In this document: in pieces, positions 7,371-15,461 of the stretch
How the letters are laid out: each line of letters opens with the position of its first letter
Numbering within the stretch: position 1 is the stretch's first letter
NCBI GenBank assembly: GCA_026129485.1
Contig: JAHCHY010000016.1
Location: 1-64,000 of the forward strand
Length of the DNA: 64,000 nucleotides
Direction: 5' to 3'
DNA from: Cyclobacteriaceae bacterium
GTDB lineage: Bacteria; Bacteroidota; Bacteroidia; Cytophagales; Cyclobacteriaceae
Program-made: the position numbers and the translations under genes
Notes under the pieces: generated by a model
What the model was told of the DNA's origin: nothing
What the model saw: only the letters and a program-made list of their open reading frames with translations
The model's database searches: none

Positions 7371-9839
7371 ATGCTCAAGTATTCACTCCTGCTTTTCGTC
7401 CGCAACATCAGGCGGCAAAAGCTGTTTTCGTTCATCAACCTGCTGGGCCTTACGGTAAGCATGGCCAGCACGCTGCTCATTTATTTGTACGTACGGCATG
7501 AGCTTAGCTACGACCGCTTTCATCACGATGTTGACCGGATTTATCGCGTCAACCAGACCTTCATCTGGGGAGAAAACGTTACCAACCAATTCTCTTCCAC
7601 AGGGCCGGGAGTGGCTTACGCGATAAAGGAAGAATTGCCGGAGGCAGAGCTTATCACGAGCGTCCACACACCCGGTAACTTTGTTATTTCCTATACCAAT
7701 TCAGCGAACGAAGTCATCGCTTTTGAAGAAACAAATGTGTTTGCTGCCGATTCCAATTTTTTCAGGATGTTCAACTTCCCGCTTATCAAAGGAAATGAAG
7801 CGTCTGTTTTTACTACGGCCAACACAATGGTCATGACACAATCCACGGCCAAAAAATATTTTGGCGATGAAGAGCCTGTCGGCAAGCTGGTGCGGTTAGG
7901 CGGACTGGATGGCGAAGACCCGAAAACATACCAAGTGATTGGCGTGGTGAAAGATAACCCTGATAATTCCTATATTGAATTTGATGTATTGCTTTCATTG
8001 CGTGGATTTGCGGCTGAACAACGTTACTGGAGCTGGGTATGGACACAGTTGGAAACATTTATCCGGCTTGACCCGAATGCAAACGTTGAAACTGTCCGGG
8101 AAAAGCTGTCGAAAATTCCGCAGAAACATGCAGGAGAAACACTAAGGCGAGCCTTCAGCACAACCTGGGATGAATATATCGCATCAGGAAAAAAGTGGGA
8201 ACTCTTCCTGCAACCCATGACAAGCATTCACCTGCCGGACGAAACAGTTATCGATCGCCTGAATGATACAGGAAATATCAAGGTTATTTATTCTTTCATC
8301 GGGGCAGCCATATTTATCGCCCTGCTTTCGTGCATCAACTTTATGAATTTGTCAACGGCACAATTCACCCGCAGGCTGAAAGAAACCGGTGTACGGAAAA
8401 TTTTAGGGCTTGGGAAAATGGAGCTTAGCTTCGGCTATTTTCTTGAAGCCTTTGCGTTTTGTTTCATCGCTTTGATGGTGGCGATAAGCCTTACGCAATT
8501 GCTGCTTCCTGCTTTTAACTTAGTTATTGAAAAATCTTTGCAGCTTAACCTGTTCAGCGATTCGCAACTGCTCCTTGTTATCACAGGGCTTGTCCTGCTC
8601 ATGGCGCTTGTTTCGGCAAGCTATCCTGCCGTTTTCCTGAGCGCTTTTCATCCGGTAGAAGCCATTAAGGGAAAAGTAAAAGCCGGGCGCGGGGGAAAAT
8701 CTTTTCGCAACGGACTGGTGATTTTCCAGTTCAGCGTTTCCATCATACTCATTATCTGCACGGGTATTGTATTCCAGCAGCTTAACTATCTTTCAGATAA
8801 GGATATCGGTTTCAACCGGGAAAACCTGCTGACACTGAAACATGTGGAAGCGGTGAAAAATGGCGAGAGCTTTGCCCATGCTGCGCTGAATGTTCCGGGC
8901 GTAACCAGCGCTTCGTGGTGTACTTCCGTTCCGCCCAGGATACGGGGAGGAGATACCTTTGGCGTGGAGGAAAACAGCGAACTCGTGTTCCCGATGAATT
9001 TCACCAGCGCAGATGAAAATTACATTCCCACCCTTTCCATCAGCCTGAAAGCGGGACGAAATTTTTCTGCCGATAACCCGGGCGATGTTGAGCGGGTAAT
9101 CCTGAATGAAGCCGCCATCAAAAAAATCGGCTGGAAAGTAGATGAATCTGTGGTTGGGAAAAAGATCACATACGGTAATTCTTCGTTTGAAATTGCAGGC
9201 GTTGTAGCCGACTTTAATTACTGGGCGCTGGGGGGTTCCGTTGAGCCTATGGCAATTTTTCACATAAAAACCGACAAGCTATACCCGCAGAAAAACCAGT
9301 ATTTAGCCCTGCGCATAGAACCGCAAAGCCGCGATTCGTGGGATGCTACCCTTTCGGGTCTGAATGCGCTGTGGAAAGAACATGCCGGTGATGCACCTTT
9401 TGATTACAACTTCGTTGACCAGGCTTTTGCCAATGCATTTAAAAGCCAGCAGCAATTCGGAAAAGTGCTCACTATCATGGCAACCTTAGCCGTGATGATT
9501 GCCGCGCTTGGATTATTAGGCATGATCGTATATTCGCTGGAGCAGCGCACCAAAGAAATCGGCATCCGTAAAGTTTCAGGCGCATCGGTGTGGGATATTC
9601 TGAAATTGATTTCGCAGGGATACACTAGGCTTATTCTTGTTGCGTTTGTGATTGGCGCCCCGTTCTCGTACTGGCTCATGCAAAAGTGGCTGAGTGATTT
9701 TGCATACCGGATCACGCCTTCGGCTTGGGTTTTTGTGTTAACCGGTGTGAGCACATTACTGGTGGCTATCCTGATTACGAGCTATCATTCAGTTAAGGCC
9801 GCGCTTACCAACCCGGTGGAGGTGCTGAAAGATGAGTAA
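7371..9839 (+). CDS. ABC transporter permease, MacB/FtsX family (no adjacent ATPase)
   Basis: 822 residues, the standard size of Bacteroidota two-unit FtsX permeases. An N-terminal membrane segment (FINLLGLTVSMASTLLIYLYV, about 20-40) is followed by a MacB-type periplasmic domain (about 50-270). A first FtsX membrane unit follows (about 285-430, with GVRKILGLGKMELS). A second periplasmic domain and a final FtsX unit (about 690-822, with RTKEIGIRKVSGASVWDILKL) complete it. The C-terminus ends NPVEVLKDE, typical of this group. The ATPase must come from elsewhere. Such proteins are usually assigned to efflux or lipoprotein/peptide export; the substrate here is unknown. Confidence 0.93.
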   Translation: MLKYSLLLFVRNIRRQKLFSFINLLGLTVSMASTLLIYLYVRHELSYDRFHHDVDRIYRVNQTFIWGENVTNQFSSTGPGVAYAIKEELPEAELITSVHTPGNFVISYTNSANEVIAFEETNVFAADSNFFRMFNFPLIKGNEASVFTTANTMVMTQSTAKKYFGDEEPVGKLVRLGGLDGEDPKTYQVIGVVKDNPDNSYIEFDVLLSLRGFAAEQRYWSWVWTQLETFIRLDPNANVETVREKLSKIPQKHAGETLRRAFSTTWDEYIASGKKWELFLQPMTSIHLPDETVIDRLNDTGNIKVIYSFIGAAIFIALLSCINFMNLSTAQFTRRLKETGVRKILGLGKMELSFGYFLEAFAFCFIALMVAISLTQLLLPAFNLVIEKSLQLNLFSDSQLLLVITGLVLLMALVSASYPAVFLSAFHPVEAIKGKVKAGRGGKSFRNGLVIFQFSVSIILIICTGIVFQQLNYLSDKDIGFNRENLLTLKHVEAVKNGESFAHAALNVPGVTSASWCTSVPPRIRGGDTFGVEENSELVFPMNFTSADENYIPTLSISLKAGRNFSADNPGDVERVILNEAAIKKIGWKVDESVVGKKITYGNSSFEIAGVVADFNYWALGGSVEPMAIFHIKTDKLYPQKNQYLALRIEPQSRDSWDATLSGLNALWKEHAGDAPFDYNFVDQAFANAFKSQQQFGKVLTIMATLAVMIAALGLLGMIVYSLEQRTKEIGIRKVSGASVWDILKLISQGYTRLILVAFVIGAPFSYWLMQKWLSDFAYRITPSAWVFVLTGVSTLLVAILITSYHSVKAALTNPVEVLKDE

Positions 9840-9906
9840 GCAGGAAGTTTTTTAAACCTGTGGATTTATTTAAGTTGAAGAAACGGTTATTGCAGTTCAC
9901 CTTACA

Positions 9907-9919
9907 GGACTCTTGGGAC
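9907..9919 (+). repeat. Left inverted repeat flanking four-helix-bundle gene
   Basis: GGACTCTTGGGAC; its exact reverse complement occurs at 10667-10679. The pair brackets the gene at 9964-10545. In each copy, read inward from the shared 13-mer, a further GAC follows after six unmatched bases. Confidence 0.6.
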
Positions 9920-9963
9920 TGTTAAGACAACGCCTTCGGCACCTACAATGCTGTGAAAAAACT

Positions 9964-10545
9964 TCACTTCCCTTTATTTCTTTTCTCTATTCTTGCTTTG
10001 GTCATTCTTTCCCGTAAACCACCCTCTTTAAGGAAGGCCGCTTCAAGTTGTTTTATCTGCTGACTTAATAGATAAGTAGTAATTTTTATCAAAGTTATCA
10101 TGGCATTGGCACAAATCTCGGGATTTTCATGCTCAATAGCCCTTTTAAAAGTTTCGTAAGTAGGTTTGGGGGTACTGCGATTAAGCTCACGCAAACGGGC
10201 GACCAGCCGATGTTCCTTTTCCCAGGCAGGCAGCCTTTGAGTGCGTAAAAAATCTTCATAATCTATAAGCAGTTCTTCCAAACTGGCACGGGCTACATTA
10301 GTAAGTTTAATTTCCATTTCTTTAGATGTACCAGAAGCTACGCTTGCCTCGGCAATGTTTTGCTTGCCACTACGAGCTGCCTGCACCATTTGCCCTACAG
10401 TACGATCGTACTTATTGAAGAATCGATTGGTAAAATAAACCGTGCCGTCATAAATGATCTCTGCTTTTTGGTAGCTGAATAAATTACGGTAACCACCATG
10501 CGCGGGGATAAAGCCTTCGGTATCTTCTGATGTGTGGCTACTCAT
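9964..10545 (-). CDS. Four-helix-bundle suffix-domain protein (S23/Avd-like)
   Basis: 193 residues, almost entirely helical and rich in Lys/Arg/Glu. The core region LFSYQKAEIIYDGTVYF, then DRTVGQMVQAARSGKQNIAEA, matches the four-helix-bundle family related to the proteins encoded in 23S rRNA intervening sequences and to Avd of diversity-generating retroelements. The longer C-terminal helix (ITTYLLSQQIKQLEAAFLKE) fits the suffix-domain subgroup. These proteins bind nucleic acid in the studied cases; the role of this one is unknown. No reverse transcriptase or variable repeat is nearby, so a diversity-generating retroelement is not supported. Inverted 13-base repeats lie on both sides. Confidence 0.85.
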   Translation of the reverse strand: MSSHTSEDTEGFIPAHGGYRNLFSYQKAEIIYDGTVYFTNRFFNKYDRTVGQMVQAARSGKQNIAEASVASGTSKEMEIKLTNVARASLEELLIDYEDFLRTQRLPAWEKEHRLVARLRELNRSTPKPTYETFKRAIEHENPEICANAMITLIKITTYLLSQQIKQLEAAFLKEGGLRERMTKARIEKRNKGK

Positions 10546-10666
10546 GCAGGTGAATATAGTGAATATATTTGGGTTCGTAAATTGTAATGTTGAACACAGA
10601 GAATTATTTCAATACTTTTCAGTTTTCAATTCGAGCTCTTTGGATTGCGGGGACAACGTCATCAGC

Positions 10667-10679
10667 GTCCCAAGAGTCC
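10667..10679 (-). repeat. Right inverted repeat flanking four-helix-bundle gene
   Basis: GTCCCAAGAGTCC, the exact reverse complement of 9907-9919. It lies 121 bases beyond the start codon of the four-helix-bundle gene and 24 bases before the end of the leucine-rich-repeat remnant. Confidence 0.6.
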
Positions 10680-10702
10680 CGTGAAAGACATCACTTAAAA
10701 AA

Positions 10703-11279
10703 TCAAGCTTCTATAAAGACATCAGGTCGTTTTCTACGAATCTCTGCCAAACTTTTGTCTTTAACGTAAATTCCCTTAATTACCAACCTTGTCAATGATC
10801 TGCAAAGATAAATGCTCCCCAGTGAAGAAATTTTTGTAAACGAAATATCTAAATCAGTTATTCTCTTAAAATGATGGATAAGATTCAACGAGTCTAAGTT
10901 CGAGTTAGCCAATTCCAAAACCCTAAGTGATTCTCTTGAATTCCATAAATCTTGTAAGGAATTAAAACCCGAATGATCTCCGGAAAATCTGGCTAACCTT
11001 GATAATTTAGCAAGCGGCACATAGCTTTTAAAATTAGTGCTGTTTGCTATTATCTCGGTTAAAAATGAATATTTTTCAATCTCTTTAATATCCTTAAATT
11101 GGTGTACCTGAAATATTCAAATTGGATAATTTATCAGGGTTATCGGGAAGCCTTAAAATAGGAGCTTTACAATACGAAATATTAAGAGTTTTTAGATTCA
11201 CAAGATCTGTAATAGGGTAAAATGACTCGCAATTTGTGTTTGATATGTTTAAACTTTGAATATTAAAAGCTCTTTTAAA
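10703..11279 (-). pseudogene. Leucine-rich-repeat tail of the helicase gene, separated by frame changes
   Basis: Three reading segments on the minus strand continue one leucine-rich-repeat domain. The helicase frame ends at 11249. A -1 frame from about 11279 reads IQSLNISNTNCESFYPITDL and LVNLKTLNISYCKAPILRLP, and ends LSNLNISGTPI at the stop 11094-11096. From about 11098 a third segment reads FKDIKEIEKYSFLTEIIANS and then continues open to 10703 (LRVLELANSNLDSLNLI; ITDLDISFTKISSLGSIYL). The third segment is back in the helicase frame, so the two shifts cancel. The repeats have the L-x-x-L-x-L/I-S/A-x-T/N pattern. The 105-codon open frame ending at 10703 begins only at an internal GTG and is unlikely to be a separate gene. 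Confidence 0.75.
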
Positions 11280-12670
11280 TTCCTGATAGACTTAACTGAC
11301 ATTCTTGATAAATCTATCTCTTTCAATTTCCAGATATTCTGAATTAATTTTTGTGGATTCAAATCAGCATCATAAGCAAATCTTTTTGTAAAATACTCTC
11401 GTATCTCAGGAGTAAGTTTTTCCAACCAGACTTCATCCAGTTTACATGCATTGCCAGCAGGTGGTTCTGGTTCATCAACCTGAATCATTATCCTTTCATC
11501 TTCTGGCGGTCTTGTCGGCTCGGAATCCTTACCTGAATCCGGTTCAGGGGGTTCAGTCCCATCATCTCCGGCCTCCAATGTCCACTTTCTATCCGATTTT
11601 ACTGATCCAAATTCATCATAACAACAGGCGCTATCTAAGATTAGGGCATGCCTGCCATCCTGTTTGGGCCTAAGTACCCGGCCTACCTGCTGAAGATAAA
11701 GTGTTATCGATTTAGTCGGTCGTACCAATTGAACTATCTCAGCATCAGGGCAATCGAATCCTTCAGTAACAATTCCAACATTGCAGAGTACCGAAATTAA
11801 GCCATTGTTAAAATCGCTTAATATATTCTTTCGCATTTCTTTTGGTGTGTCTCCATCCAAATGAGCCGCTTTAATTCCTTTCCTGTTAAATCTGGCAACT
11901 AATGACTCTGAATGCTTAATATTTACGGCAAATACTATTGACTTTGTATAGTTACCTCTGTATTTCAAATAACTTTCCACAGCATCTGACATATAACCTT
12001 CATTGCTCATCAATTGCGCAAGCTTAACCTCATCAAAATCGTTGGTCAATTTATCAATCGGTATGTCGCTCAATTTCCTTTTTACATCATAATAACATGC
12101 TGTTTTATAATGTTCCACATTGGCTAAATACCCCCGTTCAATAAACTCTTTAATACTACATGATTGAACAAGTGTGCCAAAAATGCCTGCGAAGCCCTTA
12201 CCATCGGTACGTCTTGGTGTTGCAGTAACACCTAAAACCAGAGTGTTTTTGGATTTATAATGACTCAATAAATCAAGATATGTTTCAGAAGGGGTATGGT
12301 GTGCTTCATCTATAACAATCAATGATATGTTCCGAAGAAAATCAAGTTTACCTTTACGCCTGATTAAAGTTTGTACTGTAGCAATTTGAATCTGGTTATC
12401 TGGTTTGCTTTCCGTTCCTGCCATTATCTTACCAACCGAGGGAATTAAAAAACTTTTTAACCTTTCAACTGTTTGATAAACAAGTTCACGCTTGTGGGTT
12501 AGAATAAGTATCCTTGATCCTGTGTTTTTTAACCTATGCCTCTTTATGATTTCACAAAAAACATTGGTTTTACCTGTACCCGTTGGCATTTGAAGCAAAA
12601 TGCTATCGTGAAACTTCCATTCCTCTTCAATCTTATTTATGACTTCTACTTGGTACGGCCTCAATTCCAT
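11249..12670 (-). CDS. DEAD/DEAH-box superfamily 2 helicase, truncated by frameshift before an LRR tail
   Basis: 473 residues. The Q-motif-like start MELRPYQVEVI is followed by Walker A PTGTGKT (29-35), DEAH at 121-124 (VIDEAHH) and TATPRR at 149-154. The second RecA domain ends in QQVGRVLRP (near 340). This set resembles RadD/YejH-type helicases that remodel DNA or branched junctions with ATP. An acidic Pro-rich linker (about 375-410, with PPEPDSGKDSEP) leads to the start of a leucine-rich repeat (WKLKEIDLSRMSVKSIRNLK). The frame then breaks; the continuation lies downstream in other frames. The gene is visibly more AT-rich than its neighbours, which suggests horizontal transfer. The helicase part is intact; whether the cell makes the full fusion is unclear. 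Confidence 0.85.
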   Translation of the reverse strand: MELRPYQVEVINKIEEEWKFHDSILLQMPTGTGKTNVFCEIIKRHRLKNTGSRILILTHKRELVYQTVERLKSFLIPSVGKIMAGTESKPDNQIQIATVQTLIRRKGKLDFLRNISLIVIDEAHHTPSETYLDLLSHYKSKNTLVLGVTATPRRTDGKGFAGIFGTLVQSCSIKEFIERGYLANVEHYKTACYYDVKRKLSDIPIDKLTNDFDEVKLAQLMSNEGYMSDAVESYLKYRGNYTKSIVFAVNIKHSESLVARFNRKGIKAAHLDGDTPKEMRKNILSDFNNGLISVLCNVGIVTEGFDCPDAEIVQLVRPTKSITLYLQQVGRVLRPKQDGRHALILDSACCYDEFGSVKSDRKWTLEAGDDGTEPPEPDSGKDSEPTRPPEDERIMIQVDEPEPPAGNACKLDEVWLEKLTPEIREYFTKRFAYDADLNPQKLIQNIWKLKEIDLSRMSVKSIRNLKELLIFKV

Positions 12671-12798
12671 TCTGAAAATCTTTCAGGTGTTGCTCTTATT
12701 GGTTGAACTCACATTTTAACATAAAAAACCACTTTGATCTGATGAAGGAATGTCCGAAGAATGAGAAGAAAGAAGTTGAAATAGCTTTGTCTATTAAA

Positions 12799-13158
12799 CT
12801 AATCAATCATACATATAATATCCGGGTCAACTTCTAAAGACGTATCGCATTTTGGGCAAGGTTTTAAAGTTGTATCCCACAACTCCAAATTCAACCCTTC
12901 GCATACAGGGCATTTAACTACTTCTACTACACGTGGACGTGGAGGAGGTGTCCCTTCAAAGGGGAGTAACGGGCCTTTATTATCGAAATCGATCAAAATC
13001 GACCTTGGTGTCCAGACGCGTGTTGCGATGTCCATAATTTCACAGCAATCCAGGCACTTGAACGTCTCGGTGCCTGCACTAAAGGTTGCGTCAGGACCTG
13101 CGCTGGTAAGTACGCTGTAATCGCAAACCGGACAAGTATAAATTCGTAATGTACCCAT
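12799..13158 (-). CDS. Small double zinc-ribbon protein, unknown function
   Basis: 119 residues with four CxxC knuckles: CPVC (9-12), CLDC (near 35), CPVC (near 83) and CPKC (near 100). They form two probable zinc ribbons joined by a linker containing a Pro-rich stretch (GTPPPRPRVVEV). I do not recognise a named family. The C-terminus is acidic. It sits 128 bases upstream of the helicase gene on the same strand in the accessory patch, but the spacing does not force one operon. Confidence 0.65.
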   Translation of the reverse strand: MGTLRIYTCPVCDYSVLTSAGPDATFSAGTETFKCLDCCEIMDIATRVWTPRSILIDFDNKGPLLPFEGTPPPRPRVVEVVKCPVCEGLNLELWDTTLKPCPKCDTSLEVDPDIICMID

Positions 13159-13427
13159 GTGTTAAATGTTTTACCGGTACTGTAACATTACAGGGATGAA
13201 AAGTCAATAGGTTTTAACCGCTATTTTCAATCTGCTTCAATCTTTTTATTAAAAACCATGAATTCTGAAAGAATTAGAGGATTTTACTCCAGGCTTTCCT
13301 CCACCCAAAAAGCTGAGGAGCCATCCATTTGGCTTCCTCACCGCAGGCACTAAAACCACATCTACTTTAATGCCCCGGCCCAAAACGGTTTAGTGGCTTC
13401 TAATTGCAGATACCGTCTTGCCGGGCA
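13159..13427. other. Intergenic region, no gene supported
   Basis: 269 bases between the zinc-ribbon gene and the amidoligase cluster. It holds an imperfect stem GAGGAGCC (13315-13322) and GGCTTCCTC (13331-13339), about 90 bases after the last gene of the cluster, without a T-run. The minus strand has a stretch of about 45 open codons here (with VDVVLVPAVRKPNGWLL), but it has no start codon in a sensible place. It may be a decayed coding remnant. Confidence 0.4.
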
Positions 13428-14615
13428 TCACTCAAAAAAGCAAACCGAACCGCCCACCCAGGTTTTATCCTTATTGTACTTTACACCAATCATATCGCCC
13501 CGGCTCAGGCGCGCCAGGTTGGTGATGAGCTGCGGACGGGGTTCGCCTTCGTTCCAGGTAAACAACAACCGGATCTCGGTTTTAACCAAGCCATCAGGGG
13601 CCTGGATAACCGGTTCGTAATGCACCTTGCGTTGCAGCATAAAGTTTTTTCGTTCGGCTACCGGTATCGCATCCAGGTCGGCTTGCGTTACATGAAAGAT
13701 TACACCGCTTCCCGAAAAAGAAAAAAGCGGCTTTAATACATAATCCTCCAGGTTACCGGGCCATGCTGTGTATTCATTCAAAAATTTACATTCGGGCACG
13801 GCACTGCTTTGCACAAACGGCATGGTGTATTTGCTGATATAGAAAAACCAGTTCGGGTGCCCGGCCCACTCCACATCCACATCTTCGGTTAAATGAAATT
13901 CTGTTTTCAGGTCTTTTTGTGCGAGCAGCTCATCAAAAATCACGCGATTATAAATGCGATGCACGGGAATTTCTATCCCCTTTCGTTTGTAATACAATTT
14001 CCGGCCCCGAACGATCACATCACCCAAATGCACCGGTGTAACACCCAAGTGTCTTTGAGTAATCAGAAAATCAATGGCTGTATTCTGCTGCAGCGGATTT
14101 ATCTCCAGCAGAATTACATGATCGGGATCGTGATCTTTAACAATCACCTCGCGGATTCGCTGCCAGTATTCTTTTGAATTTAATCCAAAATGAAAATGCA
14201 AATCGTCAGGAATGCGGTAATACTCACGGAATTTATTTCCCAAAAAATCCTGGTAGCCAAACAGCGAAGGGAAGCCCTGCATTTCAATCAGGCGGGGCAC
14301 GCGCTCACCATTCTCGGTGCATACGGCAAAGTCCAGCGCAATAAACAAGGCGTTAGCTGTTTCGTTGGGCACCCGCACATTTGCCGGAAGCGCACCCTGC
14401 ATTTTACCTTTAAAGTCAGGCTTTACGATTACATCTATAATTTCACCGGCTGCCTTAAAAAGCTTTGCGCCAAACTCCTTATCCACAAACACCGGGCTTT
14501 CCGCTACCCGAAACGGAATTTTGTACTGAAACTCATTGTTCAGATCGGCAATAAATTTTTTATACTTCTCTTCCGAGAACTGCTGGTTGAATTGCTGTCG
14601 GGCGCTGGCAATCAT
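13428..14615 (-). CDS. ATP-grasp-like protein of an amidoligase cluster, unknown function
   Basis: 395 residues, last gene of the five-gene cluster. The C-terminal third looks like an ATP-grasp nucleotide site: DYVLKPLFSFSGSGVIFHV (Lys plus Gly-rich loop), NFMLQRKVHYEPVI (hinge-like strand) and LVKTEIRLLFTWNEG. The N-terminal half carries RLIEMQGFPSLFGYQ and VILLEINPLQQNTAIDFL; with these before the ATP-site motifs, the order resembles circularly permuted ATP-grasp proteins. The fold assignment is inferred from motifs. The start ATG overlaps the stop of the amidotransferase gene by 4 bases (ATGA), so translation is probably coupled. No signal peptide is seen, so it is cytoplasmic. Confidence 0.7.
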   Translation of the reverse strand: MIASARQQFNQQFSEEKYKKFIADLNNEFQYKIPFRVAESPVFVDKEFGAKLFKAAGEIIDVIVKPDFKGKMQGALPANVRVPNETANALFIALDFAVCTENGERVPRLIEMQGFPSLFGYQDFLGNKFREYYRIPDDLHFHFGLNSKEYWQRIREVIVKDHDPDHVILLEINPLQQNTAIDFLITQRHLGVTPVHLGDVIVRGRKLYYKRKGIEIPVHRIYNRVIFDELLAQKDLKTEFHLTEDVDVEWAGHPNWFFYISKYTMPFVQSSAVPECKFLNEYTAWPGNLEDYVLKPLFSFSGSGVIFHVTQADLDAIPVAERKNFMLQRKVHYEPVIQAPDGLVKTEIRLLFTWNEGEPRPQLITNLARLSRGDMIGVKYNKDKTWVGGSVCFFE

Positions 14616-15451
14616 AAAGAAACGGAGCTTAAGCGATTACGCAGGGCTAACATTAAAAACCGCGGCACTACGGTAGCGTAGGTAAGCATAATCTTATCCG
14701 GATCGGTGAGGTGGTTTAGCATCTCCCAATATTTTTTTTCACCGTGCTTTTCAATTACATGCGCTTTTTTGTCCTCGCGTAATAAATACATGCGCATACC
14801 TGCGGCATCGGCTTCCGGGTGAAATTGCATACCGATGATGGCATCGTTAAAACGAATGGACATCACGGCTCTTTCAAGATCAATATGCGGCCGGTATTTT
14901 TCAATGCATAACAGGGCGCCTCCTTCGGCTTCAATTTTTTCAGCATCCGGTTGTGTAATCTGGTAATCGCGTGAATCAACGGCCCACATCGGGTCGCCTA
15001 ACGAGCGAAACAAAGGATCGTGTAGCCCCTCGGTGGTCTTATGAATTGGCATTACGCCAAACGAAGTTGATTTCCGCTTCGACACGGTTCCTAACCCGTA
15101 GTAACGACAATAAATCTGAAAGCTGTGGCAAATCAACAGCACATGCTTCTTCCTGTCGGGATGTTGCCGGTTATGCGCTTTGATGGAGTCCACGAGGTTA
15201 AAGTAACGCTCTTCCCACAACGAGCCGGCACTATCGAGCGGACTGCCCGGCCCGCCTGAAGAAATGAAAGCATCGAAGCTTAAATCGGGTATTTCGTTTT
15301 TGCCGCGCACATCAAATATCTCATACACCATGTTGAGCTGGCAATCGCTGGCGAAACTTGAGATCAGTTGTTTGATGCCGCGCATCCCTTCGTTCGGTTC
15401 GCCCTCATATAAATCGAGCACGGCTATTTTGATCTGGCTTTCCTGAGTCAA
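14612..15451 (-). CDS. Class I glutamine amidotransferase-like protein
   Basis: 279 residues from a TTG start (no suitable ATG; it begins 10 bases after the ligase stop). The GAT1 fold is supported by DAFISSGGPGSPLD (oxyanion strand), the nucleophile Cys108 in VLLICHSFQ, and His211 with Glu213 in GMQFHPEAD, so the catalytic triad is complete. The nucleophile elbow is C-H-S-F rather than the common C-x-G-x-Q. The family releases ammonia from glutamine or hydrolyses gamma-glutamyl bonds. Here it sits between a YbdK-like ligase and an ATP-grasp-like protein, so it may supply ammonia for an amide bond or trim a gamma-glutamyl product. Both are inferences. Confidence 0.85.
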   Translation of the reverse strand: MTQESQIKIAVLDLYEGEPNEGMRGIKQLISSFASDCQLNMVYEIFDVRGKNEIPDLSFDAFISSGGPGSPLDSAGSLWEERYFNLVDSIKAHNRQHPDRKKHVLLICHSFQIYCRYYGLGTVSKRKSTSFGVMPIHKTTEGLHDPLFRSLGDPMWAVDSRDYQITQPDAEKIEAEGGALLCIEKYRPHIDLERAVMSIRFNDAIIGMQFHPEADAAGMRMYLLREDKKAHVIEKHGEKKYWEMLNHLTDPDKIMLTYATVVPRFLMLALRNRLSSVSL

Positions 15452-15461
15452 TGGAGTTGGT

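Noticed and set aside
9964-10545. A diversity-generating retroelement with an Avd-like gene
   Set aside because: No reverse transcriptase, template repeat or variable repeat is found within reach.
10703-11020. A separate 105-residue leucine-rich-repeat gene
   Set aside because: It begins only at an internal GTG, and the same repeat domain continues upstream in frame to about 11098, then in another frame to the helicase. It is a fragment of the fused gene.
13240-13393. An open stretch of about 45 codons on the minus strand
   Set aside because: No start codon or upstream context supports translation; at most a decayed remnant.
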